This document shows, piece after piece, positions 1-11,790 of a stretch of 64,000 nt of DNA. Where the stretch lies: assembly GCA_023548195.1 (NCBI GenBank), contig JAJHZJ010000335.1, forward strand, positions 2,597,020 through 2,661,019. The letters are read 5' to 3'. This stretch comes from Bettongia penicillata ogilbyi. Its lineage: Eukaryota; Chordata; Mammalia; Diprotodontia; Potoroidae. Both the position numbers and the translations under genes were made by a program. Every line of letters starts with the position of its first letter. Position 1 is the first letter of the stretch. The notes beneath the pieces were generated by a model, which was not told the origin of the DNA, did not search any database, and saw only the letters and a program-made list of their open reading frames with translations.

Positions 1-526
1 AAGATATACCTATTATTGGTCTACCAGAAAGCCATGATGAATAAAAGAGCCTGGAGAATACCTTCCAAGAAAAGTTCAAGGAAAACTACCCAGAAGTCCT
101 GGATCCAGAGGGCAAAATATTCATCAAAAGGATCCACAGATCATCTCCTGAAAGAGATTCCAAACTAAAATCATTAAGAAATATTATTGCCAAATTCCAG
201 AACTGTCACATGAAGGAGAAAATACTGCAGGCAACCAGAAGGAAACCATTCAAATACCTAGAGGAGAGTACAGTCAGGTTAAACAGTACCTTTGCAGCTT
301 CTACATTAAAAGAGCAGAAATAATTTCGAATCCTAATATTCTGTAAGGCAAAGGAGTTGGGACTACAGACCAAGGATCAACTACCAAGCAAAGTGCAGCT
401 GTAAACATTTCAGGCAAGGTAGATGGCATTCAACTGAAGTAAGGGATTTCCAGAACTTCCTGACCTAAAAGGCCAGGAACTTAATAGACAATTCGAGGCT
501 TCAAATGAAGGTTCAAGAGAAGCATA
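1..526 (+). pseudogene. L1 ORF1 C-terminal fragment
   Basis: Translation gives the conserved C-terminal part of L1 ORF1p (RNA-recognition and C-terminal domains). It is recognisable from the GLPESHD-like start, the RIHRSSPERD-like segment and the AKFQN..MKEKILQATR segment. The same segments occur in the two HAL1 ORF1 copies of this window. ORF1p is the RNA-binding chaperone of the L1 particle. The frame is interrupted several times (for example a stop near 42 and another near 320). The end is placed at a TAA just before the purine-rich spacer. Confidence 0.8.
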
Positions 527-1093
527 AAAAGGTAAACGGGGGGGAGGGCCACAGTTACTCAATTAGGGCAAATTGTTTACCTCCCTATAAGGGAAGATGA
601 TACCTGTTAATCTTGAGAATTGTGCGGCTATTAAGAAATATAAAAGGGATATGAATAGGGGGAATGGGTATAAAGTAAATGATATGATAAAAATATGATT
701 TAAGTATGAGCAGGGATCGTAATAGGAGGTGTGAAAAGGAGGAAGCAGAAAATGGCAAATTACATCACAAAAGAAATGGAAAATCATAGTAGAGGGAAAG
801 AGGGGAGGGAGATGAGCAGTGTGTGTAGTACTCTCATCGGATTTGTTTGAAGGACAGAGCAATAAACTTAAGTAGATAATCCTAACTAGTTCTATAAGCA
901 GTAGGAGAGGAAGGGGGAAGAAAAGGGAGGGAGGTTAAAAGAGAGGGAAGAAGCAATAAGAGTAAAGGGGAGTAAAAGGGACGGGGCTAAAAGAAGGAGG
1001 GGAAGGCGGGCAGGAGGAGGTGGTGACAAGTGAATACTATTGAGAAGGAGAAGGGAGATACAAGAGCTAGAATCACAAATGGTGGGAAAAAAG

Positions 1094-4000
1094 ATGGAGG
1101 GAAATACACCGATTGTAAGCATAACTGTGAATGTGAATGGAATGAATTCTCCCATAAAACGGAGATGGATAGCAGAATGGATTAAAAGCCATAATCCAAC
1201 AATATGCTGCTTACAAGAAACACATTTGAAACGGGGGGATACACATAGGATAAAGGTCAAAGGATGGAGCAGAATATATTCTGCTTCAGCTGATATAAGA
1301 AAGGCAGGAGTAGCAATCCTAATCTCAGACAAAGCAAAAGCAGAAATAGATCTAATCAAAAGGGATAAGGATGGAAACATATCCTGCTAAAAGGCACCAT
1401 AGACGATGAAGCAATATCATTACTAAACATGTATGCTCCAAGTGGTATAGCATCCAGATTCTTAGAGGAGAGGTTGGGGGAATTGAAGGAAGAAATTAAC
1501 AGCAAAACTACACTAGTGGGGGACCTCAACTTCCCCTTTTCTGAACTCGATAAATCTAACATCAAAATAAACAAGGAAGAGGTTAAGGAGATAAATAAAA
1601 CTCTAGATAAGGTAGACATGATAGATCTTTGGAGAAAACTGAATAGGAATAGAAAGGAATATAGCTTTTTCTCAGCAGTACATGGAACATTTACAAAAAT
1701 TGACCATGTACTAGGACATAAAAATCTAACAATCCAGTGCAGATAGGCAGAGGTAATCAATGCATCCTTTTCAGATCATAAGGCAATAAAAATTTTGTGT
1801 CATAAAAGGCCCTGGAAAAATAAAGCAAAAATCAATTGGAAACTAAATAATCTAATCCTAAAGAAGGAATGGGTTAAATAAGAAATCATAGAAACAATAA
1901 ACAACTTCATTCAAGAGAATGACAATAATGAGACAACCCACCAAATCTTATGGGATACTGCAAAGGCAGTTGTTATATCTTTGAATGCCTACATAAATAA
2001 AATAGAGAAAGAGGAGATCAATGACTTGGGTATGCAGCTGAAAAAGCTAGAAAAAGAACAAATTGAAAATTCCCAAGAAAATACCAAATTAGAAATACTG
2101 GAAACCAAAGGAGAGATTAATGAAATTGAAATTAAGAAAACTATTGAATGAATAAATAAAATCAATAGTTGGTTTTATGAAAAAATAATAAAATTGATAA
2201 ACCTTTGGTCCATTTGATTAAAAAAAAGAAAGAAGAAAGTCATATTACTAATATTAAAAATGAAAAGGGTGAACTCACCTCCAATGAGGAGGAAATTAAA
2301 ACAATAATTAGAAATTACTTTGCCCAACTTTATGCCCACAAATTCGATAATCTAAACGAGATGGATGAATATTTTAAAAAGTACGAATTGCCCAGATTAA
2401 CAGAAGAAGTTGAATACTTAAACAACCCCATCTCAGAAAAAGAAATTGAACAAGCCATCAATGAATTCCCTAGAAAAAATTCTCCAGGCCCAGATGAATT
2501 CACAAGTGAATTCTATCAAACCTTTAAAGAACAGTTAATTCCAATACTATATAGACTCCTTTTGAAAACTGGGGAAGAAGGAGTCCTCCCAAATTCTTTC
2601 TATGATACAAATATGGTTTTGATACCCAAACCAGGAAAAGACAAAATAGAGAAAGAAAATTATAGACCAATTTCTCTAATGAATATAGATGCAAAAATTT
2701 TCAACAAGATTTTAGCAAAACGAGTACAGCATCTTATCAAGAGAATAATATATTATGGTCAGGTAGGTTTCATACCACGAATGCAGGGCTGGTTCAATAT
2801 TAGGAAAACTACTAGCATAATTGATCATATCAACAACAAAACTAACAAAAACCACATGATTTTCTCAATATATGCAGAAAAAGCTTTCGACAAAATACAA
2901 CACCCATTCCTATTCGAAACACGGGAGAACATAGGAATAAAGGGAACTTTCCATAAAATAATAAGCAGCATCTATCTAAAACCTTCAGCAAGCATTATAT
3001 GCAATGGAGATAAGCTAGATGCATTTCCAATAAGGTCAGGGGTGAAACAAGGATGCCCATTATCCCCACCATTATTCAATATGATACTAGAAATGTTAGC
3101 AGTAGCAATTAGACATAGATAAAGAAATGGAAGGAATAAAAATAGCCAAAGAAGAAACTAAGTTATCACTCTTTGCAGGTTATATGATGATATGCTTAGA
3201 GAATCCCAGAGATTCAACTAAAAAACTACTTGAAATAATAAACAACTTTGGCAAAGTTGCAGGTTACAAAATAAACCCACACAAATCTTCTGCATTCCTA
3301 TATATTAGCAACAAAGTCCAACAGCAGGAGATAGAAAGAGAAATCCCATTTAAAGCTAGAGTAGACACTGTAAAATACTTAGGAGTTTATCTGCCAAAAC
3401 AAACCCAGGGATTATATGAACACAATTACAAGACACTTTTTGCACAAATAAAGTCAGATTTAAGTGGAAAAACATCAATTGTTCAAGGGTTCGTACAATT
3501 CTACCTAAATTAATTTACTTATTTGGTGCCGTACCAATTAAACTATCAGATAATTATTTTCTAGAGCTGGATAAAATAATATCAAAATTCATTTGGGAAA
3601 ACAAAAGGTCCAGAATATCAAAGGGACTAATGAAAAGAAATGCTTGGGAAAGTGGCCTAGCGCTACCACACCTCAAATTGTATTATAAAGCAGCAATTAT
3701 CAAAACCACTTGCTATTGACTAAGAAACAGAAGGGTAGACAAATGGAATAGACTTGACACTCAAGACACAGTAGGCAAGGAATATAGCAACCTCCTGTTT
3801 GATAAACCCAAAGATCCCAGCCTCTGGGAGAAGAACTCACTGTTCGACAAAAATTGCTGGGAAAACTGGTTAACTGTGTGGCGGAAATTAGGCATATACC
3901 CATGCCTGACACCGTACACAAGAATAAAGTCCTAATGGGAACATGATTTAGGTATAAAGATTGCTACCATGAATAAATTGGAGAACAAGGAATAGCATAT

Positions 4001-4808
4001 CAGATTTATGGAGAGGGGAAGATTTTTTTTTTATAAAGAAATGATAGAAAACATTATGAAATGCAAGATGGATAATTTTGATTACATTAAACTGAAAAGT
4101 TTTTGCACAACCAAACCCAATGCAACCAAAATTCGGAGGGATGGAATAAATTGGGGAAAAAAATTTTAAGGCTAAGCTTGGGGATAAAGGCCTCATTTCT
4201 AGAATATATAGAGAACTGACTCAAATATATAACCATAGAAGTCATTCCCCAATTGATCAATGGTCACAGGACATGAACAGGTAATTTTCAGGGGAAGAAA
4301 TTAAAGATATCTATAATCATATGAAAAAGTGCTCTAAATCACTATTGATTAGAGAGATGCAAATCAAAACAACTCTGAGGTACCACATCACACCTATAAG
4401 ATTGGAAAACATGACAGAACAAGAAAATGATAAATGTTGGAGAGGATGTGGGAGAGTTGGAATACTAATTCGTTGTTGTTGGTGCTGTGAGATCATCCAA
4501 GCATTCTGGAGAACGGTTTGTAACTATGCCCAAAGGGCTACAAATATGTGCATACCCTTTGACCCAGAATATCACTACTAGGACTGTATCCCCAAGAGAT
4601 TATAAAAATGGGAAAGGGTCCCACATGTACAAAAATATTTATAGGAACACTCTTTGTGGTAGCCAAGAACTCTAAGTCAAGGGGATGCCCATCAATTGGG
4701 GAATGGCTGAATAAATTATGGTATACGAATATAATGGAGTTCTATTTTGCCATAAGAAATGATGAACAGAAGACTTCAGGGAGGCCTGGAAGTACTTATA
4801 TGATCTGA
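1094..4808 (+). pseudogene. L1 ORF2 (endonuclease, reverse transcriptase, Cys-rich tail), inactivated
   Basis: ORF2p nicks the target and reverse-transcribes L1 RNA. Endonuclease blocks are present in order: VNVNGMNSPIKR, CLQETH with the catalytic Glu, GDLNFP, and KIDHVLGH. RT blocks follow: NYRPISLMN, the AEKAFDKIQ region, and [10 protein letters not shown]. The catalytic FADD box, expected just after 3160, reads FAGYM, so both catalytic aspartates are gone. The C-terminal CWRGCG segment sits near 4435-4455, but the His of the zinc knuckle is replaced. Frame changes occur between about 1390 and 1429, 1746 and 2205, and at 3122, with extra stops later. The start is the ATG before EGNTPIV, as in other mammalian L1s. 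Confidence 0.92.
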
Positions 4809-5379
4809 TGCTGAGCGAAAGGAGCAGAACCAGGAGAACTTTGTGCACAGCAACGGTCACAGTGAGCGAGAGTTTTTTTTCTGGTAGACTTGGAACTTTG
4901 TAATAACACAAGAACTTATTGAGAAAAAGAAATCCCAATGATGGTTTTCTAAGGCACAATGTCTTTCGCACTCAGAGAAAGAAATATGGAAGTCGTTCGC
5001 AGAATGTAGCAGATCATGTTTGTGTGTGGGTGGACTTTAGTGTATTATGTTTTGACTTGTTATATGATTTCTTCCATTTATTTTAGTGCGACTACATAGC
5101 ATGACTACAGTGAAAATGTGCTCAATACGAAAGTATATGTGTAACCTGTATAGAATTGTATGCGGTCATGGGGAGGGAGGGGGGAAGGTGTGTGGGGGGG
5201 ATAAAATCTTAATTTTAAGAAAGTGTTTGTAGAACATTAAGAAAATTATAAAAAAATTAAATTAAATTAAAAATAAATGAAAATAAAAAATAAATTAAAA
5301 CGAACAAAGAAAAAAAAATGATAAATGACAGAGCCAAACACTATAAGCCTATATTTTCCACTTTCTTTTTACTTGGTGA

Positions 5380-5511
5380 GATAGATAGATAGACATAAAC
5401 ACACAGACACACACACATACATGTATATATGTATATGTATGTATATGTATATATATACATATATATGTATAAATATATATATATACATACATACATACAT
5501 ACATATGCAGT
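5380..5511. repeat. Compound microsatellite (GATA, AC, ATGT/AT, ATAC)
   Basis: There is a short GATA run, then ACAC, then mixed ATGT/AT and finally a clean (CATA) block. Open frames across it are repeat artefacts. Confidence 0.9.
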
Positions 5512-5534
5512 GTGTCTATCCATCTGTCTGTGTT

Positions 5535-5810
5535 GGTCCTTCGTTTAAGAAGACCATGACATCAGAGAAATGATGACTTTACTTGCACTTGACATTGTTT
5601 TTGATTGAGGGAGGGCTGTGAAAAGTCACTAATCTCACTTTCTTCTCCTGAGCCATCTGGGTCCAATGACCAGATATTTATCAATGCATCAGAATGACTA
5701 GAGCTAGAGATAGCCCAGGATGTAATGGGAGACCTTGGCCTTTTTAAACTGTTCTTTTCAGGTACTCGTTTAGAGGGAGGTAACACCCTACATATGCATA
5801 TACAGATACA
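5535..5810 (-). repeat. Marsupial interspersed repeat (SINE/RTE-type, family uncertain), antisense
   Basis: Recognisable phrases are the AAGACCATGACATCAGAG block near 5550, GAGCCATCTGGGTCCA near 5650 and TGGGAGACCTTGGCCTTTTTAA near 5727. I know these from a high-copy metatherian repeat. The related copy at 25000-25405 carries the more 5' part in the other orientation. The family name is not certain. Confidence 0.6.
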
Positions 5811-6774
5811 GATATACATGCCTAAATTTAATGAAAACATGATTTAAAAAAAAAAATTTCTCTTTGGGGGGAAAAGGTTAATGGGTTATTTACATAGCCT
5901 TCTCTGTTGGAAGCTTTCATTTTTACTATAAAAGAGGCAGTATATTGCCTCACTCTACCCTTCCTTACCACCCAAGAACTTCAACCTTCTTTTCCACTCG
6001 TCTTCCAATGCATAATAAAGCCTCATATTAAATTGCCTGTGACTGGTTATAAAATTCTCCCTTCAAAGCAATGTTACATATCTGAACTTGAAAATATTAT
6101 AGGATCATTTAGTCCAACCTGGAGTGGTAAAATGTTTACCCAAAGTCATGGGCATGGCAAATCACAGTGATGAGATCGGAATTTTTTCTTCTACCTCTTA
6201 CATTTAATTGCCATCAAACATCTTGAAAGTATTTACTCTGTGCCAGGTTATATACAAGTACAAAATAAGAAAGAAAGGTCTAGAGATGCACAGTGACCTG
6301 CCAAGGTTATAGTGCTAGTGCATGTCCCTTCCTAACTATGTGTTCATGAGTTAGTAACATGATTTAAGGCCTCAATTTTCTTATCTGTGAAATAAGGTAA
6401 TGGGCCAAAAATGATTCCTCAAATGACTGCCAAGTTTAATAATCTATTTAAGTCTATAATACAAACATATATATATATAAATCATATGTAAATAATAAAA
6501 ATAAATAATTGAATTCCATTTAATTTAAATTTTATTTAATTCACTAACAAGTAATTGGATAGTTGACAATAGGATGCAATCATTTTAGAATGCAATGGGT
6601 TCCCAGCCCACTCCACAACCCCACATATCTATATAGCCAAAATCTTGATTCTGTTTAATCAACTTTCAAATTAGTTTTTATTGGATATTCTCCCCAAAAT
6701 AACTATTTTCTATGTATTATAATCACAAAGTATTATCTGTCTGTATTTATGCAAATACTAAGAGTTCCTTCGAA
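5811..6774. other. Intergenic, AT-rich; faint MIR-like remnants only
   Basis: No gene is visible. Stretches near 6220-6270 and 6300-6410 resemble old L2/MIR sequence (a GTGCCAGGT phrase and a CTCAATTTTCTTATCTGTGAAAT phrase in part), too decayed to bound. 6460-6540 is almost pure A/T. Confidence 0.6.
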
Positions 6775-7713
6775 TTACTGGGAAGTAGAAATGACTCTTT
6801 TTTTAAGCAAATTTCTCATGGCATTTTTCACTTCTGTGTTTCTCACTGTGTATATTATAGGATTTAACATGGGGGTAAAAACAGCAAAAAACACAGTGAC
6901 CAACTTGTCTATAGGATAGGTACACACAGGCCGTGTGTAGGTGAAGATACAGGGCACAAAGAACAAGACAACCGCAAGGAAATGGGAACCACAGGTAGAG
7001 AGGGCTTTGTGCCGTCCCTCTGAGCTGTGTGTCTTTAGGGAGTGCAAAATGACAATGTAGGAGACAAGCAGCATGGAAAAAATCAGCATGCACATGACTC
7101 CACTGTTAGCAGCCACAACCATCCCCAGCATGTAGGTTTCAGTACAGGCGAGTTTCAGCAATGGGAAGAGGTCACACATGAAGTGATCGATGATATTGGG
7201 GCCACAGAAGGGTAGGTGGATCATGAAGAGGATCTGAGCAGTGGCATGCACTATGCCACCCACCCAGACCACTAAGACCAACAGGTGGCATACACGAGGA
7301 CGCATAATAGTCATGTAGTGCAAGGGTTTGCATATGGCGACATAGCGATCATAGGCCATGACAATGAGTAGGATGATCTCAGAACCCCCAAGTAAATGCT
7401 CCACAAATAGCTGAGTGAGACAACCTTTGAAGGAGATAGTTCTCCTGTGATAAAGCAAGTCGATAATCATCTTAGGGGTGGTGACAGAGGTATAGCAGGC
7501 ATCAATAAAGGACAAATAAGTAAGAAAGAAGTACATGGGAGCTGAAAGGGTGGGGCTTAAAGCAATGGTGACTACTATGAACAGGTTGGCCATGGCAGTG
7601 AAGAGGAAGATGAATAAAAATACAACAAAGAATATTTTCTGCAGCTGTGGGTTTTGGGTAAGTCCCAGGAGGATAAATTCTGTCACATTGTTTGGAGAGT
7701 CAGAGTGTTCCAT
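6775..7713 (-). CDS. Olfactory receptor, family 4 (OR4C-like), intact
   Basis: This is a 312-residue class II odorant receptor, a seven-helix GPCR that signals through Golf in olfactory cilia. All hallmarks are present. An N-glycosylation site (NVT) is at residue 9 and TM1 at about 26-50. PMYFFL is at 59-64, followed by Cys98 and Cys180 for the extracellular disulphide. [10 protein letters not shown] is at 119-128, KALSTC at 236-241 in TM6, and PMLNPIIYT at 281-289 in TM7. The usual GN of TM1 is AN here. Length and start are standard for OR4, and the frame has no break. The ATG lies 34 nt inside a good splice acceptor (7748-7749), and a candidate promoter/first exon lies at 10870-11260. OR4C-like is judged from the LTQNPQLQK and GRHKALSTC segments; the exact orthologue cannot be set by eye. 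Confidence 0.95.
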   Translation of the reverse strand: MEHSDSPNNVTEFILLGLTQNPQLQKIFFVVFLFIFLFTAMANLFIVVTIALSPTLSAPMYFFLTYLSFIDACYTSVTTPKMIIDLLYHRRTISFKGCLTQLFVEHLLGGSEIILLIVMAYDRYVAICKPLHYMTIMRPRVCHLLVLVVWVGGIVHATAQILFMIHLPFCGPNIIDHFMCDLFPLLKLACTETYMLGMVVAANSGVMCMLIFSMLLVSYIVILHSLKTHSSEGRHKALSTCGSHFLAVVLFFVPCIFTYTRPVCTYPIDKLVTVFFAVFTPMLNPIIYTVRNTEVKNAMRNLLKKRVISTSQ

Positions 7714-7746
7714 TCAGGGAAGGAAGACTTCAGTGAAACAAGTCTG

Positions 7747-7762
7747 CCTAGAAAGAGGGGAA
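7747..7762 (-). other. Candidate 3' splice site before the OR coding exon (6775-7713)
   Basis: Read on the minus strand, a pyrimidine tract CCCCTCTTTCTAG ends at 7748 and the exon would begin at 7747, leaving a 34-nt 5' UTR before the ATG at 7713. OR genes commonly splice a non-coding first exon onto a single coding exon. Confidence 0.55.
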
Positions 7763-7849
7763 CACATACCTAATTAATGACGTCTGTGCCATAGCCCGAT
7801 TCTCCAAAGGACAGAGATCATAGGGTCATAATTTAAGAGTTCATAAGGA

Positions 7850-8015
7850 TCTTATAAAGCATGCAGTCTAACTTCATTTTATAGATGAGGAAATTTGGTG
7901 CCAAATACATTTTGCAACTTAACCAAGTTAATTCAAACCAATAAGTAACACAGAGTTGGCATTTGAACTCTGGATGTGCGATTCTCAAATCATCACTTTT
8001 TTCCACTGCATTATA
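7850..8015 (-). repeat. MIR-type SINE remnant, antisense
   Basis: ATTTTATAGATGAGGAAA, a decayed 'acttaaccaagtt' block and TTTGAACTCTGG follow in the order of an antisense MIR. Confidence 0.65.
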
Positions 8016-8444
8016 TCAATCTCTAAATTCTGAAGTAGGAAGAGCTTTGTTTCTTAGTTTTTATACACCCTTCTTCTCCCGCTGACATTCCTTACCCTTC
8101 ATGACTTCATTCTGTGGCACTCTTTCAAAATTATGGCACTTACTTTATCACAATTGAAACTACACTGATCTTAAAACCAGAGCAGCTAAGTGTGGATCTT
8201 GGTTTGCCATTAACTAGTATTGAAATCTTGGAAAATTAAGCTGATCTCTCTGATCCTCAGTTTCTTGATCTGTTAAACAAAATCATTTGGTTTACAGTAT
8301 CTCTTAGGGATGATATTGTATGAGTTTAAGAGTGAACTCATGCAATAAAGAATGAGAAAATTCTCCCAATTTATCATTTGCTCTTTGCTTGACCTTTATG
8401 AGAATCGTGCACCCTGGCTTCTGGTCTAAAAGTAAGACACTAAT

Positions 8445-8640
8445 TGACCAGCTAGATGACACAGAGGATAGACCTGTAGTCAGGATGACCTGGGTTCAAA
8501 TACTGTGTCAGACATGTATGAGGTACTGAGGAAAGTCATTTTCTATATCTCAACATAAGTTTCCTCATCGGGAAATTTAGTATAATCTCATAGTCTTCCC
8601 AGAATCAAATGAAATAAAGTACTCCCCAATTCTTTAAGTG
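8445..8640 (+). repeat. Marsupial MAR1-type SINE
   Basis: The CAGCTAGATGACACAGAGGAT start, GTAGTCAGGATGACCTGGGTTCAAAT in pieces, GTTTCCTCAT and the A-rich end follow the MAR1/MIR-like marsupial SINE order. Confidence 0.75.
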
Positions 8641-9182
8641 TTTCTTTCAAGCCAGTGGAGTTCTAAGCATTTATTTTAGTTTCAGAGAATCACAGGGAGA
8701 TTAAAGAGTTAATATGCTTTAAGAAAATAATACATAGAAACCTCCTATTTTCAGTTCTATTCTCAGAAGTAAACTGGTAGTTCATTATTATGTATTTCTT
8801 TGCAGATACATAAAAATAAAATTGGATGTAGTAACTATCTGCTGAGTTTTTCATTTCAGTTTAATAAGAAAAGAGAAAATCATGAGGAACATATGCCTAA
8901 ATTCTGTTTATACAAGATTACAACTCTTTAAACTCTACTGTAAAATTTTCCTTTTAAAATAATTACATTTAAGTAAAATTGTATTTATTAAATTGTATTG
9001 TACAACACAATAACGTAAATTGCATTGCACAATAAAATAGCAGTACATAAATGTTGAATTGTTACTGCTTCCAATGGATGACCATTCAGTAATTTGTTCT
9101 TTGGTACTTGTTTATGTCTAAATATGATTACTTATACAAAAATTATATAACTTTTGACATAGCTGTTAAGTCATTTCTGTAT
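8641..9182. other. Intergenic, AT-rich, nothing recognised
   Basis: No open frame, repeat boundary or RNA gene can be supported. Strongly AT-rich with short TTTAAA-type runs. Confidence 0.5.
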
Positions 9183-9405
9183 TGTCTGACTTTTTGTGAC
9201 TTCATTTGGTGTTTTCTTCATAAAGATACTGAAATGTTTTTGACATTTCCTTCTCTGGCTCATTTTATAGGTGAGGTAATTAAGGTAAACCAAGTAAAAT
9301 GACTTACCCAGGTTCACATAGCTAGTTCACAGTCAGGAAGATGAGTCTTCCTGATTCTAGGTCTGGAGCTCTTTCCACTGTGCTGTCTAGCTGCCCCCAA
9401 TATGC
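9183..9405 (-). repeat. Marsupial MAR1-type SINE, antisense
   Basis: It runs from TGTCTGACTTTTTGTGAC through GCTCATTTTATAGGTGAGGT and GACTTACCCAGGTTCACATA to GCTGTCTAGCTGCCCC, the complete antisense order of this SINE. The 64-codon open frame here is a by-product. Confidence 0.85.
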
Positions 9406-10159
9406 ACACTAACTGTCTTTTAATGATTTGCTATAGTATTTTATGAATCAACCATCTTATCCGTTAGACAAGTTCTCAGCCTTCAACCCCACTCCTTACC
9501 TGTCTCTGCACTGTTTGTCTTCAAACCTTCTCTTCTCTGCCTTTCCTTATTTTCAATACTCTGCCATTGCTGTCCCTTGGGTAATTCCAGCCTGAGGTTA
9601 GAATGGAGAAAACCCAATCTAGTCAAGCAATCAGTTCATTTAATCATTTCCCTCTTTTTTCCAAAGCAAGGTAGAATAAAAATTAACTTTTTATTAAGAA
9701 GTTTTTTTTTTTTTTTTTTTTAATAAGTATTCTGCCTTTCAAAGAGAAATGGACAAAGAACTCTCTGGATAGCAATCATGATTAGATTCATGCTCATCCA
9801 CGAACTTTTTTCCTTCTATTTTTGGCTTCCAAATAGGTCCTTTCTGCATTAAATATAAAACAGTGTTTAGAAGTTCAAAACAATTATACTGATTAGCTAC
9901 TGCCATTTTGTAGTTGTTATTTTTTTCTAATAATTTACCAAGTCTTTCAGTTACTTTAACAGTATAAATATAGATTGAAAAGAAAAAAAAAAGTAGACTC
10001 AAATTAGAATCCTTAAAGGGTTTAAACAATGACTGTGTAACTTTATATCTTTGGGAAAAAATCATTTCATCTCTCTGGGCTTCTCCTTCCTCATCTTTTA
10101 AATGAATAAATGATCTCTAAGTGACCTTCTGTCTTGAAATTCTATGATCAATACAGAGA
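9406..10159. other. Intergenic with a T20 tract
   Basis: The only clear structure is an uninterrupted T20 run at 9702-9721, probably the tail of an old antisense retroposon. A short sense MIR end may lie at 10060-10135. The antisense 108-codon frame at 9739-10065 has no family features. Confidence 0.5.
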
Positions 10160-10275
10160 GTATAAGTGACTACCTCAACTGTATAGATGAGGAAAAGGAG
10201 ATTCGGTGAAAAGTGACTTGTCAAGGACACCTTGGACAAAGGATTTTAACTGGATCTTCTGCCCTATGCCCCCAT
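10160..10275 (-). repeat. MIR-type SINE remnant, antisense
   Basis: TGTATAGATGAGGAAAAGGA, then AAAAGTGACTTGTCAAGG and a TTTTAACTGGATCTTC block, in antisense MIR order. Confidence 0.6.
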
Positions 10276-10290
10276 ACATTCTTCTCTCTC

Positions 10291-10294
<4 letters not shown>

Positions 10295-10365
<71 letters not shown>
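10295..10365. repeat. (TC)n microsatellite
   Basis: Near-perfect CT dinucleotide run of about 70 bp, ending in CCATCTGTCTGTC. It creates the Ser/Leu-rich and Arg/Glu-rich open frames on the two strands. Confidence 0.97.
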
Positions 10366-10368
<3 letters not shown>

Positions 10369-10869
10369 TGTCTGTCTCTATTTCTGTCTCTCTTGAATAC
10401 ACATATATCATATCACTGAGAAATATGACAAAGTAGGTCAGTGACATGTTTGTAGTAGCAGAATTATAAATGTGATTATAAATGTGTGTATGTGTGTTTG
10501 GGTGTGTGTTTGGGTGGTGATGTTTACAGAATTTCCTTTCTGAGGAGAGGTATAAGTTTACTGACCAAAGACAAAAATAAAGAAACTTTTTCAATAAATA
10601 AATGATATATCTCCAAAGACATTAGAATTCTTCTTTCAGATTACATTTATGTGCTCATCTGTTCACACTTCTTCACCAGTTGATGAATTGTTAACATCAT
10701 TGAGCAGACTGAGAGAAAGACCTACACTGATAAAATGCTCTGTAATATTCTGGGATGATATTGTATATCCACCACCTTGTCTACCTAGTCTCTTCTAAAA
10801 GGTCTGATCAGGCACATCTTCACTCTAGAGGGTCAAAAGATATTACCTTTTCTTAATTCTAAGCCTCAC

Positions 10870-11260
10870 CTGTGAGTCCGTCGTACCAGGCTCCTCAAGT
10901 AGGCCCACTGCCCAGGTACCCAGCTGACTATGCTAGAGTTATAATGAGCAGAGGGAAGAAAAAAATGTGGCCCGTGAAGAGTTGGATGTCTCAGCTACAA
11001 TTCTTCTGTTGATTAATGAACATAACCTTCAAGGGCATCTTCAGACAGTGTCTTTCTGTGGAGTCTCAGAACACGTGTTGTTTTGGAGAATAAGTTTTTT
11101 TGAAGTATCCTCATCTGTCGTAGGTAATGAGTTCTCTGGAGCATTTCAGTCTAATTAGATAAACTTGGTGAACATGTAATTGTTCTTATTATTTCACTAA
11201 ACATTAGAGTAGAATTTTGGAAGTGCTAAAATATTGGGGTTTCCTATTTTGCTTATGTCT
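10870..11260 (-). promoter_or_regulatory. Candidate OR promoter plus non-coding exon 1 (copy A)
   Basis: This block is homologous to 23230-23600 and 33671-34060; all three lie upstream of an OR on the same strand. In the receptor's sense (minus) it ends in CTCACAG|GTGAGG, an excellent splice donor with the exon ending at 10870. It lies 3.2 kb upstream of the intact OR ATG at 7713. A CTAATTAG homeodomain-type site is at 11151-11158 and a weak EBF-like element (sense TGCTCCAGAGAA) at 11132-11143, 7 bp apart. OR promoters are known to use LHX2/EMX2 and EBF sites. The transcription start is not visible; exon 1 would be at most about 250 nt. Promoter function is inferred. Confidence 0.55.
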
Positions 11261-11261
11261 A

Positions 11262-11790
11262 GAACAGAACAATGCATTTTCAAAAATGAGTCAAAGATAT
11301 CTGAGTCCATATGTCCAAAGGACTAGAAAACTGTACACACTCTACAGCCCCGCAACACCACTGCTAGCTCCATACACTAAAGAGATCAAAGAAAAATGGG
11401 AAAAAGAAACCTATATGTACAAAAATATTTGTGTCAGCTCCTTTTGTGTTGGCAAAGGATTGGAAACTGAGGACTTTCCAATTAATGGGGGAATGAATGA
11501 ACAAGTTGTGATATACACGGTGGTACTATTGGGCCATAATAAATGAGTAGAACATGTTCAGAAAAACCTGGGGAGATTTCAGTGAACTGTTGCAAAGTGA
11601 ATCAAAACTCAGGAGAACATTGTACAAAGTAATGACAATATTGTGCAATAATTAAGTCGGAATGACTTATCTGTTCTCAGCAATACAGTGACCCCAGAAA
11701 ATTCTAAAGGATAAAAACATGGTATCCAACTTGAGAAATAAGTGATAGCATTTAAATAGAAACTAAAACATACTTTTAAAATATTTTTGA
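11262..11790 (+). mobile_element. L1 3' fragment, left part (interrupted by HAL1)
   Basis: Decayed ORF2 C-terminal coding sequence: YMYKNI, FPINGGMNEQVVIYTV and LLGHNK correspond to the last part of L1 ORF2. A GTGAATCAAAACTCAGGAGAAC phrase from the ORF2/3' UTR junction follows. It stops at the HAL1 target site and resumes at 14592. Confidence 0.8.

Larger units (their letters stand above)
1..5290 (+). mobile_element. LINE-1 element, nearly full ORF2, 5'-truncated by the window edge
   Basis: The order is the C-terminal part of ORF1 (to about 526), a purine-rich inter-ORF spacer (about 527-1093), ORF2 (about 1094-4808), a 3' UTR with a G-rich stretch near 5171-5202, and an A-rich tail to about 5290. 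L1 proteins copy their own RNA and insert it by target-primed reverse transcription. Several stops and frameshifts break both ORFs, so this copy is dead. The 5' end lies outside the window, so no target-site duplication can be checked. Confidence 0.95.

Noticed and set aside
892..1380. 162-codon minus-strand frame rich in Leu/Pro/Ser
   Set aside because: Antisense of the L1 purine-rich spacer and ORF2 start.
10175..10594. Arg/Glu-rich 139-codon frame and Ser/Leu-rich frames on the other strand
   Set aside because: Produced by the (TC)n microsatellite at 10295-10365.
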